From Pegoplata infirma (taxonomy: Eukaryota; Arthropoda; Insecta; Diptera; Anthomyiidae): DNA of 64,000 nt. The stretch is from NCBI GenBank assembly GCA_963921195.1, contig OY992536.1, positions 90,749,007-90,813,006 of the forward strand, in the 5' to 3' direction. Both the position numbers and the translations under genes were made by a program. Under the pieces are notes generated by a model. The model ran no database searches. It worked only from the letters and a program-made list of their open reading frames with translations, and was not told where the DNA came from. This document shows positions 24,036 to 39,000 of this stretch, piece after piece. Position 1 is the stretch's first letter. Each line of letters starts with the position of its first letter.

Positions 24036-27000
24036 TTAGAATATTAATGATAACCAGGCTGCAATTAAACAAAAGCCACCACAAGTGGCCACCTGTATAA
24101 AAGTTTTGTCACCAGTCAAAGCACGATAATACATGGGGCCACTAAATAAAATACAACCAGCTGCCATTAATGAACCAGTCTGTAAAGAAATTTAAAAAAA
24201 AAATAGAAAATATAAAAAAAATTGTTAACAAAAAAATTATTTTAAGTTTAACTTCATATCTTAACAAGAGCTTTTTATATAAAAAAAAAGAAACAAAAAA
24301 TGACCTAACAAATTCTAAATTTGAAAGCATAAACTAAAAATAAAAAACTTTATTCGACTAAGCCGAATCTTAAGATACCCTCCACATTGTTGTTAAAGTT
24401 TTTTTACTATTTTGATTTTGTTTTAATTGTTAACCACACTTTAAGAAATTTGCAACGGTGCAAAAAGTATATATTTCCGGCAGGAAAAGTAATAGATCCT
24501 TGATAGGTCACGTGTCATATCACCACCCAGGCAGAAAATCGGTTATATCACTATTTTAAAATTATCCAAATGTATTTTAAAATTTTCAAATGTATTTCAA
24601 AATTGTCCAAATGTATTTTAAAATTGTCCAAATATATTTTAAAACTGTCCAAATGAATTTTAAAATTATCCAAATGTATTTTAAAATCGTCCCAATGTAT
24701 TTTAAAATTGTCTAAATATATTTTAAAACTGGCCAAATATATTTTAAAATTGTCCAAATATATTTTAAAATTATCCAAATTAATTTTAAAATTATCCAAA
24801 TGTATTTTAAAATTGTCCAAATGCATTTTAAGACTGTCCAAATATATTTTTAAATTATCTAAATATATTTTAAAATTGTCCAAATTAATTTTAAAATTGT
24901 CCAAATATATTTAAAAATTGTTTAAATATATTTTAAAATTGTCTAAATGTATTTTTAAAAATGTCCAAATATATTTTAAGATTATCCAAATATATTTTAA
25001 AATTGTCCAAATGTATTTTAAATTTGTCCAAAAGCATTTTAAAATCGTCCAAATGTAGTTTAAAAATTTCCAAATATATTTTAAAAATTGTCCAAAAGTA
25101 TTTTAAAATTTTCCAAATGTATTTTAACAATTTCCAAACGTATTTTAAAATTGTCCAATTGTTTTTTAAAAATTTCCAAATGTTTTTTAAAATATTCTAC
25201 ATAGAATTTTTATATATGTATACTAGGATGGCAGCTATTTTGCAAAACTTCGAATTTCAAGGAGTGCACCCCTAATTTTTTTATATTTGGCCTAAAAATG
25301 CTATGCTAAAAATTTCAGCGAAATCGGACAACATTAACACGAGGCGCATCGAGGTCAAAGGTCAAACACACGAAAATAGCCATATTTTGATGAAAAACAT
25401 TGAATAAATGATGTTCTTTTTTTTTTGAATATATTGGTAAAAAGTGGTACACGAGTTGTTTTTAGTATAAGAAGATATATTAAACATTTTTGGGTTTTCA
25501 AAAATTAACCCTTGTAAGCCTTTCGGGGTCAAAATGACCCAATTTTAACAAAATGACCCCTAAAACACGAAAATCAGCCCCAATTTTCTAATTTTATTGA
25601 AATAAACCAATGGAAAACGATATTTATATTCTATTCTATCATAAATACTCAGATATGAGATACTGTCTTTCTAGGATGTCATTAACCCGTTTCATGGTAA
25701 GGCCAAAAATATGCATTATATTTGGCGTGGTTCTCAAAACTGATATTTTGATTTTTTTTTAAATTTTCTTAAACAAAATTAGGAAAAATGCTGAAAAAAC
25801 CACAGAATCTTATAAAATATATCTTAGCATATAAAATAAAAATTTTTTGGGGGATATCCCTCGGATAGTTTGGCGGGGGCATCGATTTAAACTCATCGGA
25901 ATTCGAGGAAAATGCCTTTTTTGCCCACAATTTACTCAATATGGAAAAATTTGGTAAATATTTTAACATTTCACAAAGTAAGGGCCATAAGTTATTAAAA
26001 ACAATGTTAGACTTTAACCCTAAACGTTTTAGGAAAATGGAATAATATTAACCCGGTTTTTATTCGGGTCAAAGGTCAAATTTTGGGATATTTAGAGTTT
26101 ATTTAGAACAAGGCACCTAAATATGAAATGTTTATTGCGATTTTTTATAAAACTTGGTATATAATTATTGTACGTGTTCAGAAAAATTATTATTTAATTA
26201 TTTTTTTTTTAATTTAACCCATAAATGAACATGGGGTCAAAATGGCCCAGCACTTTAAAATTTCATAAAATAGTTTTTTATTTTTTTCGATTTCTAATAA
26301 ACTTGTTATAATTAATGTGCGAGGTCAGAAAAATAATTATTTGAGTTTTTTTAATTAACCCATAAATGAACATGGGGTCAAAATGGCCTAGCACATTAAA
26401 AATTCTTAATATATTTTTTTTCGATTTCTATAAAACTTGGTATAACCATTGTGCTGGGTCAGATAATTTTTTTTTAATTAACCTATAAATGAACAACGGG
26501 TTAAAATGACCCAGCATGTAAAAAAATCTTTGCATAAAATATTTTTTTTCGACTTTTCATTTATGGGTTAATTAAAAAAATCAAATAATTATTTTTCTGA
26601 CCTCGCACATTAATTATAACAAGTTTATTAGAAATCGAAAAGAATAAAAAAACTATTTTATGAAATTTTAACGTGCTGGGCCATTTTGACCCCATGTTCA
26701 TTTAGGTTAAATTAAAAAAAATAATTAAATAATAATTTTTCTGAACACGTACAATAATTATATACCAAGTTTTATAAAAAATCGCAATAAACATTTCATA
26801 TTTAGGTGCCTTGTTCTAAATAAACTCTAAATATCCCAAAATTTGATCTTTGACCCGAATAAAAACCGGGTTAATATTATTCCATTTTCCTAAAACGTTT
26901 AGGGCTAAAGTCTAACATTGTTTTTAATAATTTATGGCCCTTACTTTGTGAAATTTTAAAATATTTACCAAATTTTTCCATATTGAGTAAATTGTGGGCA

Positions 27001-30000
27001 AAAAAGGAATGAGTTTAAATCGATGCCCCCGCCAAACTATCCGAGGGATATCCCCCAAAAAATTTTTATTTTATATGCTAACATATATTTTATAAGATTC
27101 TGTGGTTTTTTCAGCATTTTTCCTAATTTTGTTTAAGAAAATTTTTAAAAAATCAAAATATCAATTTTGAGAACCACGCCAAATATAATGCATATTTTTG
27201 GCCTTACCATGAAACGGGTTAATGACATCCTAGAAAGACAGTATCTCATATCTGAGTATTTATGATAGAATAGAATATAAATATCGTTTTCCATTGGTTT
27301 ATTTCAATAAAATTAGAAAATTGGGGCTGATTTTCGTGTTTTAGGGGTCATTTTGTAAAAATTGGGTCATTTTGACCCCGAAAGGCTTACAAGGGTTAAT
27401 TTTTGAAAACCCAAAAATTTTTAATATATCTTCTTATACTAAAAACAACTCGTGTACCACTTTTTACCAATATATTCAAATAAAAACACCATTTATTCAA
27501 TGTTTTTCATCAAAATATGGCTATTTTCGTGTGTTTGACCTTTGACCTCGATGCGCCTCGTGTTAACGTTGTCCGATTTGTCTGAAATTTTTAGCATAGC
27601 ATTTTTAGGCCAAATGTAAAAAAACTTAGGGGTGAACCCCTTGAAATTCGAAGTTTTGCAAAATAGCTGCCACCCTAATGTATACATTTGGAAAATTTTA
27701 AAACACAATTGGGCAATTTTAAAACACATTTGGAAATTTTTAAAATACATATGGACAATTTTAAAATACATTTGGAAAATTTTTAAATACATTTAGACAA
27801 TTTTAAAATACATTTGGACAATTTTAAAATACATTTGGACAATTTTTAAATAAATTTAGACAATTCTAAAATACATTTGGACAATTTTAAAATATATTTG
27901 AACAATTTTAAAATACATTTGGACAATTTTAAAATTTATTTGTACAATTTTAAAATATATTTGGACAATTTTAAAATATATTTGGACAATTTTAAAATAT
28001 ATTTGGACAATTTTAAAATACATTTGGACAATTTTAAAATTAATTTAGACAATTTTTAAATATATTTGGACAATTTTAAATATATTTGGACAATTTTAAA
28101 ATACATTTGGACAATTTTAAAATACATTTGGACAATTTTAAAATTCATTTGGACAATTTTAAAATATATTTGGACAATTTTAAAATACATTTAGACACTT
28201 AAAAAACATTTGGAAAATTTAAAAATACAATTGGAAGGAGTGTAGTGAGATAGCACTGGGCATTATCCTATCCCGAAAGTGGCCTCTTTTTGGAGTTTCG
28301 CTTGGTAATAGCAAAAAAATGATGCATATTACAGAGCTGATTATGGGAAAAATAATACAAAAAAAAATTGGAGTCTGTCTTTGCCTTCCTACAACCGGTT
28401 AAAGTTCGCAATCGTAGTGTATTTTGTAAAAAAAAAATATTTTTTGTTTTCACCGCTATTGGTGTCAAAAATCGCGGAATGTTTAGTACATTAAGGGAAA
28501 TATATTTAAAAAGTTTTTATAGAATAATTTTGGTCCACAAGAGCAATTTAAAAAAGAAAAAATCTAAGTTTTTGGCAATTTTGAACTTTTCATACTGACG
28601 CGGATGTTACTTAATCAAGTTCAGAAAGGTATTTAAATCGCCAATGTTCTCTAAGTACCATTTTGAGCCACTTAAAAAAAAGTCGAACAAAAAGTCAAAA
28701 AAAAAATATATTTTTTTTACCAGTTTTTGCAACAAAAATTGAATAAGTGAATTAAATTTCATCATGCAAATATTTTTTCCTTAATGTACTCCAAATTCTG
28801 CAAATTTTGAGACCAATTTCGGCCAAAAGAAAAAATATTTTTTTTTTACAACATACACTACGGTTGCGAACTTCAACCGGTTATAGGGAGGCCAAGTTAG
28901 ACTCCATTTTTTTTTTTTGATTATTTTTCACATTATCAGCTCTCGAAAGAGCATCGTTTTATTGGTATTACCTTAAATTTTATTTTTCGGGACAGGCTAC
29001 TGGGCATGTCCCTTAGGAACAGAACCGCTGCCGGTTCAAAAGTGTTATGTTAAACAACACATCACAACTGTGATGTGTTCCCACCATAGTGAGGCGAGAT
29101 GCACTTTTTTTGTCAGAATTATATACAGTCTTCAATTCTTAACCGATTTTATTTTTGTTTTTTTCTGTTTGTAGCTTAATTTCCCATCGACTTATACAGT
29201 CCGATTTTTAAGCTTATTATTTTAATCCACTTAAGTTTTATTGCGAAAGTCAAAAAAACTTTCAAAAGTAAACGGCTTCAAGTGACATTTGGCTTTAATC
29301 AATTGTAATATTAATTTCTTTGAATTTCTTCATTAAAAAAAATTAATTGAAAAAATGCATTTTTGAAAAATGTTAAAAAATTGCATTTAAAATGCACCTT
29401 TCTATCACAAATTTTTCCCCTTCTTATTAAATACACAAATTGACTTTCGTAGCATTATTTTGCGATTATCATTACCATACGATAAGTACTAAGGAAAATT
29501 TATACAGCTTAAGCTATTCAAAAAATCAATACTGCCATAAATTAAATCAATTTGTGCAACAAAAGAAATATGTTATTGCAAATACGACTCGTGAAGCTAT
29601 GAAAGCCATTATAAATACCTTTAAGGTAAGTCAATACTGATTTGGATCCGTAAACTTTTAAGCGTTTTACAGCCAAAATACTAAAAAACACATTTTTTGG
29701 ACTTTCGCAATCAAATTTAAACAGATTAAAAAATTAAATTAAAAATTCGGGCTGCAAAAGTCGATGCAAAATTTAATAAATCTATAAGCAGCAAAAAAAT
29801 AATTCAAATCGGTTAAGAATTGAAGGCTGCAGAGTAATTCCTCCAAAAAAAGTGCATCTCGCCCCCACTGTGACCCCCCACCCCCTGTAACCTATTACAG
29901 ACCTCATACCTATTTAATAAGCTATAAGCAGCAAAAAAAAATAATTCAAATCGGTTAAGAATTGAAGGCTGCAGAGTAATTCCTACAAAAAAAGTGCATC

Positions 30001-33000
30001 TTGCCCCACTGTGACCCCCCCCCCACCCCCTGTGACCTATTACAGACCTCATACCTATCTTATAAAAGCATATGCCACCTTTTGTAAGTAAATGTCTCAA
30101 TCTCGGATACATCAATTGTGACAAGTCACTGGACCTGTCCTTGAGGAACATAATAAAAGTCAATTGTATTTCAGTTTTTCCATTTTCATTTCTGAAATAT
30201 TTAGAGTTGTCAAAACCGGTTTCCGAATTAATCGATAAACCGTTTTTTCCTACTTTGACGGTTTTTTAAAACCGGTTTTTTGAAAAAGGCGGTTTTCGAG
30301 TTATTCGGGAAACCGGCTTTTTTGTGTCGAATTATTCGACATTTTGGAATACTTGATCACGATCGTGCGAATTATTCCATGAATTTTTCGTGATTTTCAA
30401 AATTTATTTATGTAAATCAAATTCAGAATGTGAAAAATATTTAATTAAATTAACTAAAAGCTTAAGTTTTGTTGTTCATTATCGTGCGCAATTATTTTTT
30501 TTTTCTTTTGTGAGCGAACGTCATGTGTCATCAACAAACTCAGAGATTTGTATTTAAAATCTTTAGAATTTAATTTTTCAACAAATCTTTATAACACAGT
30601 GCAACATTTTTGAAGTCATCGAGTGCAAACTCCTGCTCGTGTGGAATTTCTTGAAGTTCTTCTCAAAACTAAGCAATTTCTATAAGGTTTTGCTTATAGA
30701 AATTCCACAAGAGGCGGTGTTTGCATTTTGTGTGTTACACAGGGTAATTGTACTTGAAACAAAATTGAAAATAAAATTTTAAAAAGGAATTTTTAAAAAA
30801 CTTTTTTGACCGTTTTTAACCCCATATGGCAACACTGAAATAACAATATTCAAAATAATGAGAATTATTTGGAAAAAAAGTTAAATTTACGGTACTGTAC
30901 TACAAAGTATTCCCAAGTTAGCTCAAAAAAGGGGTAAAACCATTTTTTTTATTTTTTAAAATCTTTTATAAAAAACAGAAAACCCGGTTATTCGAACCGG
31001 GTTTTTTCTAATAAGCCCGAAAACCGGGTTTTCAAAAAAAGGCGGTTTTTCTAACTATTCGAAAACCGGTTTTTGAAATATGTCGAATAGTTGACAACTC
31101 TAGAAATATTCAAGTGTATTTTAGATTTTACAATTGTTTTTCAGAAATAGTGTTTCAAATGTATTTCAGATTTTCTAATTGCATTTAATCAATTGTATTT
31201 CTGATTCGTCGACCAATTGTTTTTATAAAAATTCATAAATAATCAATTGTATTTCAGATTGTATTTTAAAAAAAAACTTAAAATTACGATATCTTGAAAA
31301 CTAATCCAGATAGAGCAAAATGCTTCATTGTAGACCCCAATGAGTCCTAACTTTGAATCCAAAAAATTTGGCATTCCCGAAAATTTAAAAATGCTCATAT
31401 CTCGGTAAATAATGCCGATACAACAGAAAGTTATTGGATTCTGGTAAGTGATTTAGGTAGTGTTTGTTGCGCTGATTCCAAATCTGCGACCTAAATATGT
31501 CTATCACATCAGGATTTTGAGTTATTCGCGGTTAAAGTGCCGAAAAAGGCCATTTTGGACCCCTTTTTAAAGCTTATAATAAGATCCTGACATGCGATTG
31601 ACTTGGTATTAAGCTCAATCAAAAGTATGTGATTTTCTCTATGCACTCAAAAAATTATGACGGTAGAATCCACTACAAAAGACAGTTAAAACTAAGTACT
31701 ACATTAGTTGTTGTTTAGGCGTCCACTACATTTTACGGTAAAATCAACCAAAAATTGTTGTTGTTTTTAACTATTGATTAACAACTACAAAAGACTGTAA
31801 AAACTACTTCAAATTACAGTTGATTTTACTGTGACTCAAATTGTCTGAATTTTTTTATTAACAAAATAAAACTTCTAAACGTTAAAAACAGTTAAAATTA
31901 TTTGGAAATAATTCCTGGACATCCGTTTTTCTAAAAATTTCTAGAAAATTATAATTTTTTTTATAGACTAAAAACAACTACATAAAACAACTGTTACTAC
32001 AATGAAGCAATTTTATGTATTTGTTTTTTAAAACGACTACAAAGAACAGTTGTTTGAGATTTTTCATGCAAAAACAACTGAAATTGTAGTTGAAAACAAC
32101 AACTACTACTTACTACACAAATGACCGTCATGTAGTAACTGCAATAATTTTCCAAGTGTAAGACAAGATAAAATGTTCTTGAAATTTATTTTTCTAAAAT
32201 GGCAAAAGAATCATTAACAAAAAACTTTCCATTTTTTTAAATATTTATTTTATTTACACAGTGTTTTTTAACAAGTTTCCATACAAATACACACGTAAAT
32301 ATTAGGCCCTTACCACAAGAAAATAAAAAGTCTATTTTAACAAAAGTTTTATTTTAAATTTCAAATTTTCAATACATTTTTTGAAAGTCGATTTTAAAAA
32401 CCAAAACAATTTGTATGGAAATAAAATTAAAAGCTCATTTTAAATTTATTTTATTTTCTTGTAGTAAGGCTGTTAGATTTAAAGCACTTGTGGCTAATGA
32501 TTTTTTCACCATTATAAAAAATTAAATTTCAAGAAAATTTGATTTTGTCTTAAAGAGAAAATTACGCACTTTCGAATCAGCTTGATATCAAGTCAGGATT
32601 AGGGCTGCCAGAATTTTATTTCAAAAATGCGGGACAAACTCCCGAAAATTACAAAAATGGCGGAATTTTAAAAACTTTCGCGGGACAAAAATATTTTTAT
32701 ATTGAAAAATTTAGCAGCATGTTGTCGAGTTTTATTGTTTTAAATAGAGACTGCCAGCCTCTAGTGCATTTTGAAATAGAAACAAGTGTGAGTGTTAAAT
32801 TCGGCCGTGCCGAATCTTTTATACCCTCCAAAATAAAATTGTCAGGGGCGTTTATTTGTTTGGGGGGTGATGGAGGTCAGTGGGGACGTTAAGAGCACCT
32901 TCCCATCCCAATAAATATACCCAAAGTTTCATTTATTTAACAAAAATTTAAAAAAAACATGTAAAAAAGTGTATTTTTTCAGAGGTTGGTTTAGTTCTTC

Positions 33001-36000
33001 AAGGGGGAACTTTTTCCCCCTGGGCCGATTTTGCCCATTTACGAACTTAACCTGCCTAGGTCCATAAGACATATTCATGCCAAATTGCAGGAGGCTAGCT
33101 CGTTTATTTTGGACTGCATCGTGCCATCTACAGACAGACGGACGGACAGACGGACTTTCACGGAATGTCTTAGAATCGATCATGGATCAATAATATAGAT
33201 ACTTTATAGGGTTCAGGGCCGATATTTTGATGCGTTACAAACGGAATGAAAAAGTTAGTACACCCCCATACTGTGGTTGGAGGGTATAAAAATGTGTTTG
33301 TTTTTTTCAAAAAAATTAGATCTCTTTCGCGCTGCTTTAGAGACAAATTTAGTAAATTTTACACACAAAAAAAAACTTTGTCAAATTTTTAGCAAAAGTC
33401 TCGTAATCCCATTTTACCAAAATTTGACAGTTTTCCTTGTTTTTTAACAAATCGAAATTTAGATTTTTGTTTGTAATTTTACAATTTTTTTGTAGTTTTA
33501 CAAATTTTCAAGATAATTTTACAAATAAAATCTAGTAAATTCACGAGAATTCCTTGTAATTTTAATTACGCCAAGAAACTGTAAATTTACAATTTTATTA
33601 GTAAAAAGCTTGTAAAATTACAAAATAATTGGTAAAAAGCTTGTAAACTTACTAGGAATTCTCGTAAAATAGGAGGTAGCAAAAAAATCTATAAAATTAC
33701 GAAACCTCTTTGTAAATTTTATCGTGTCAAAAAATTTGTAAATTTACAATTTTATTGGTAAAAACCTTGTAAAATTACAAAATTATTGGTAAAAATCTTG
33801 TAAAATTGCTAGGAATTTTTTCAAATAGAATTTTACGTAGTTTTTTTTTATTGTAGTACATACATTTCCATTTTTAAGATACAACGCTGGACCAGAATCA
33901 CTCCATGGAAATTTTATAAATATTTTTCCCGGAATGTACTCTATATTGTGCAATTTTTGGCGTACATTTTTTGAAAAATATTTTTTTTTCAAACTTTTTT
34001 GTTATTTTTTCCTTAAAAAGGTTCTAAATCCACATCATTTGGGCGGCAAGGTAAATCAAATTTTACAAAAGCTTACAAATAAGCCTTTTAAAAACTTATT
34101 GTTAGTCTTTTAAAGTAAAAAACAGTTGTTGGTAAAAAAAAATGCAAAAAAAACGTGAATATGGAATCCCGCGCGAGACGCGGGAATCGGTTATGAAAAG
34201 CGGGACAATCCCGCCAAATGCGGGACGTCTGGCAACCCTAGTCAGGATCTTATTTTATAGGCGCTCAAAAATGGCCAACATGGTGACGTGATAGAAAAAT
34301 TTGAGTGACCGTTATGGAATCGGGAAACCAAAACCTATAAACTTTTTTGGTTTCATTCAAAACGCAGCGACAAACCTCAGATTTGTAGAGCGGTGTTTTC
34401 TATGTGGATAATTTTAAAATACAAATGGAATTTTCTGAAAAGCATTTGGAAAGTTTTTAAATACAAATGGAAATTTTTAAAATATAATGGAATTTTCTGA
34501 AAAGCATTTAGAAAATTTTAAATACAAATGTAAATTTTTGCAATACAAATAGAATTTTTTGAAAAGCATTTAGAAAATTTTGAAATACAAATGCACATTT
34601 TAAAATACAATTGGAAATTTCTAAAATATAAATGGAAATTTCTGAAATATAATTGGACATTTTTAAATTATAAATGGATATTTATGAATCATAATTGGAA
34701 ATTTTTGAATTATATTTAGAAACTTTTGAAAATTAATTGGAAATTTTTGAAATAAAATTTGTATTTTCAGAAACGAGTAGATTTTTAGTTAGGGAAATAA
34801 AATTTTTATTTTATTTTTTATGAATGGAAATTTATTTTTAAATTATAAATGGATATTTATGAATCATAATTGGAAATTTTTGAATTATATTTAGAAACTT
34901 TTGAAATTTAATTGGAAATTTGTGAAATATAATTTGTATTTTCAGAAACGAGTAGATTTTTAGTGAGGGAAATACATTTTTTTAGCGTTTTTGAAAAAAC
35001 ATATGACATGCTTTATTCCTAAAATAGAATGGTCCGTCCTAGGATACATTCATGCAAGTGGAGGGTATTTAAATATCTAACAAACAAAATTATCTTCCCA
35101 TAATTATAGTTAAAAAGTATATATAAAAAATAAAATAAATTGCATTTAATGTTGTAACTAAATTCTAAAAATAAAACAAATATATAAAATAAGTTAACCC
35201 TTCCTCAAACTCCAACTCCTTGTCAACTCTTAAATATTGATCTATATATATAAAAGAGTAATATTTACATAAACATGGAGTTAAAAATAAAAAAAATAAA
35301 AAACTCTAAATAGTGGTTGTTATTAGCAAATGAAAATATATTTAATTAAAAAATGATAAAAAAATATTTACTAAAATAGTTTGTAAGCAAAGTTTAATAT
35401 ATCATTTCATTTACAAAACTAAAAGAAAAAATTTCCGTTCTCAAATTTTCCTTTAAAACTAATCAAATTCCTCTTTTTTATTGCTTTTTTTCGTTACAAA
35501 ACAATTTAATGACAACATGAAATTATCTTTATTAAAAAAAGTCAATTATAACTGTTACAGAATATTTGTATAATTAAAATCCGTATTTTTTTTTTTAGAA
35601 TATAAGTAGTCATTCATTTAGGGAGTAGCTAGTAGTATGAAGATAAATACTTTATTTTAAATGAAATTTTTATATATATTAATAATATGAAAAGCATGTT
35701 AAGAAATTTTTGTACAACCTTTAAAAACCTCTTCCCAAAAAAATCCATATCACATTAAAAAAAAAATACGCATTTTACTTATGTTAAACTGCTCCCATTA
35801 CTTTAAAATAAACGGTTATCGAAACATGAATGTAAAAACTGAGTTTTATTTAAATCAAAATTGAGAAAGTTGGTTTACTGCGCTTGAAGGACACCGCTTC
35901 GATTTTTTAAATTTTTTTTGTTGGTGATAGTCCTTTTTATATTGAATTTAACAAAAATTTAGTATAGAAGCGAGATATATCGCTTCAAAGTTTATATATG

Positions 36001-39000
36001 GGGCATTCCATGTCAAATCGGACACTTAAAAAAAAAATTTCCCAATTTGTTTACAGTTTTTAGTACCCTTCGAAAACTCCTTCGTGGTAAATTTTCAGAT
36101 TATTTTGATGACCCGTTCAAAAGATATCGAAATTATCAAAATTGGTAGTTTGTTCCATAGAGAAACATAGAGGCGAAGGCGTCAAAAATTGAGTTGTCAA
36201 AGTACAACTTGTATACATGTATTTGTTGACAAAGTACGACTTGTAAACATGTATTGTGTGGTGAATTCACATCGACAACGTACGTGTGAGAAATTAGAAA
36301 AAGATAGTGATATTATTTTTTCTTTCACCTTCGCCTCTATGTTTCTCTATGGTTTGTTCCTTTACTCAAACTTCTTTTACTCATAACTTCTTCAACAAAT
36401 TTCAAATTTTTTTTTTTTTAATTTTTTGTTTTTTACGTACTTTTAAAAAAAAAAAAATCCCAAAAAAATCTTAAAGCGCTCTAGTATGCGATTTTTAAGT
36501 TTTAAAATTGAAATCTCATTTTTGAAAATGTTGTACTCTTTGATTTTTTCGAAATTTTTTTGTGTAAAACTTCTATCGATTCTACAAATTTTTTGCCCAG
36601 GAGGATCGTGGGATAACGATTATTACAATATTTTTAAATTTTTCGAAAAAAATATAATAGAGGTATTCAGAGTCTTGCTGCCAGCCCTGGCAATGTAGCA
36701 AAAGAGTACTTCTTTCAAAAAATACATATATTTTGAAAAGTAATTTTGAAAAGTGCTCTTTTACCACCAGTGCACTGCAGTGCCAGGGCTGGCAAGCAAG
36801 ACTCTGAATACCACTATTGTAATTTTCCACTCTTAAAATCATTTCTACTGCTCCAATGGTGCTTCATAGAGGGGTCATTTATAAGACCGACCCCCATTAA
36901 TTGTCACGTCATAACATATCTTTGGAACAAACTAATACCCTATCTTCAATTTCTAAGGGGGCTCCCACACAAAACGACATTTTTTAAAATTTGCTCCAAC
37001 CGCTTTAAATGCCCATAAGTGCCCATAGAGCAACAAAATGTATGACCGACCCACAATATTTTTTTAGTCCAAACATTTTCTCTGAACACACCTACCCTCT
37101 ATCTTTAACTGTTAAGGCGGTCCCCATACAATTTTTTTATTTTTTGTAAATTTATTTTATTTAATCAGCTTCTACCGGTCAATGGTGCGTCCGAGAGGCG
37201 TCATTAGTGAGACCGACCCCCATTTATTTTTACCCTACAACATCTTTTTAGAACATACATACGCCTATCTCCACTCCCTAACTAGGCTCCCATACAAATA
37301 ACAGTTGGAGAAAATTTTATAAAAATGTAATTTTGAATGGAAGCCCACTTAGGGAGTAGGTATGTTTTACAAAAATGTTGTAGGGTAAAAATAAATGGGG
37401 GTCTGCCTCACTAAAGACCCCTCTCGGACGCACCATTGGACCGGTAGAAGCTGACTAAATAAAACAAATTTACAAAAAAAAATTGTATGGGGACCGCCTT
37501 AACAATTAGAGATAGAGGGTAGGTGTGTTCAGAGAAAATGTTTGGACTAAAAAGATATTGTGGGTCGGTCATACATTTTGTTGCTCTAAGGGCACTATTA
37601 GGGCAGTTAGAGCGGTTGGAGCAAATTTGAAAAAATGTCGTTTTGTGTGGGAGCCCCCATAGAAATTGGAGATAGGGTATTAGTTTGTTCCAAAGAAATG
37701 TTAAGACGTAAAAATTAATTGGGATCAGTCTTATAAATGACCCCCCTATGACGCACCATTGGAGCAGTAGAAATGATTTTAAGAAAATTACAATAAAATT
37801 TTTTCAAAAAATTTTAAAAAATAGTAATAATCGTTATCCCACGATCGTCCTGGGCAAAAAATTTGTAGAATCGATAGAAGTTTTAGACAAAAAAAAATTC
37901 AAAAAAATCGAAGAGTACAAACATTTTCAAAAATGAGATTTAAATTTTAAAACTTAAAAATCGCATACTAGAGCGCTTTTCTTTACGGGAAAAGTGTCTC
38001 AGAAGCTAAGAATATTTCTATAAGAAAAAAAATGTCTCAGGATCTGAGAATTTTTCTATACGCAAAAACTGTTTCAGAATCTGAAAACTTTTCAACACGA
38101 AAAAAATGTCTCGCAATCCTGAGAACTATTCTTTATGAAAAATGCCTCAGAATCTGAGAATTTTTCTACATGAAAAAATATCTCGCAGTAGTGAGTTTTC
38201 CTTTACGGGAAAAATAGGTCTCAGAATCTGCGAGTTTTTTTACACTGGAAAAATGTTTCAAAATTTAAGAATTTTTCAATACGAAAATGAAAATGACCCA
38301 GAATCTTTGAGTTTTTCTATATAATATAACTCATTTTTAATAATTTCAATCTAACCGAGAACTGGACGCAATGACCGTCGTTTCGTTGTAGCAAAATCAA
38401 ACAAAGGAATCGAACCCACTACGGAGAAGAACATCTCTGAATCTGAGAATTTTTCTATACGCAAAAAATGTCTCAGAATTTGAGAATTTTTCTATACGGG
38501 AATAATGTCTCAGAATCTACGAACTTTTCTTTCGGGAAAATGTCTCAAAATCTAAGAACTCTTCTTTCGGGCAAAATGTCTCAAAATCTTAAGAGTTATT
38601 CTATGTATGTATATGGGGAAAATATCTCAGAATCTGTAAATTTTTCTATACGGCAAATATTTTTTTGAATCCGAGAATTTTTCTATGCGCAAAAATGTAG
38701 GGAACTTCGATCTGCAGGCACAAAGTGTTATTAAATCCACTTACCAATACTGGCCGGCGTGCAAGCGGCATGGCCAACAATGCAAACGAATGTAAAAAGT
38801 GAAAACGATTGGCCGTATCAAACACCGCTTTAGCTTCCAACTGCTCATGGATATCAGAAATTTTAGCTAAACTATGTTTACCATATGCACCCATTATAAC
38901 AGCGCTGGCACCACTTAACCCAGCCAAACGCACAAAATGATAATTATTGCCGGCGATTTCCCATATTTGCAGAGGTTTTGGCGGCGGCAGGGCAACAGCA

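Noticed and set aside
24551..25275. LDNFKIY-repeat open frames (also 27877-28059)
   Set aside because: Reading of the 21-bp satC unit; also open on the opposite strand.
2222..34990. satA (36), satB (39) and satC (21) all have unit lengths divisible by three
   Set aside because: Tempting as a sign of coding selection, but a 35-bp satA subfamily exists, the arrays are non-coding by position, and three cases can be chance.
38646..38744. Extension of TMEM256 exon 2 into the satellite (SGFNNTLC... frame)
   Set aside because: A strong GTAAGT donor sits after PVL and exon 3 at 24.1 kb supplies the expected family C-terminus.
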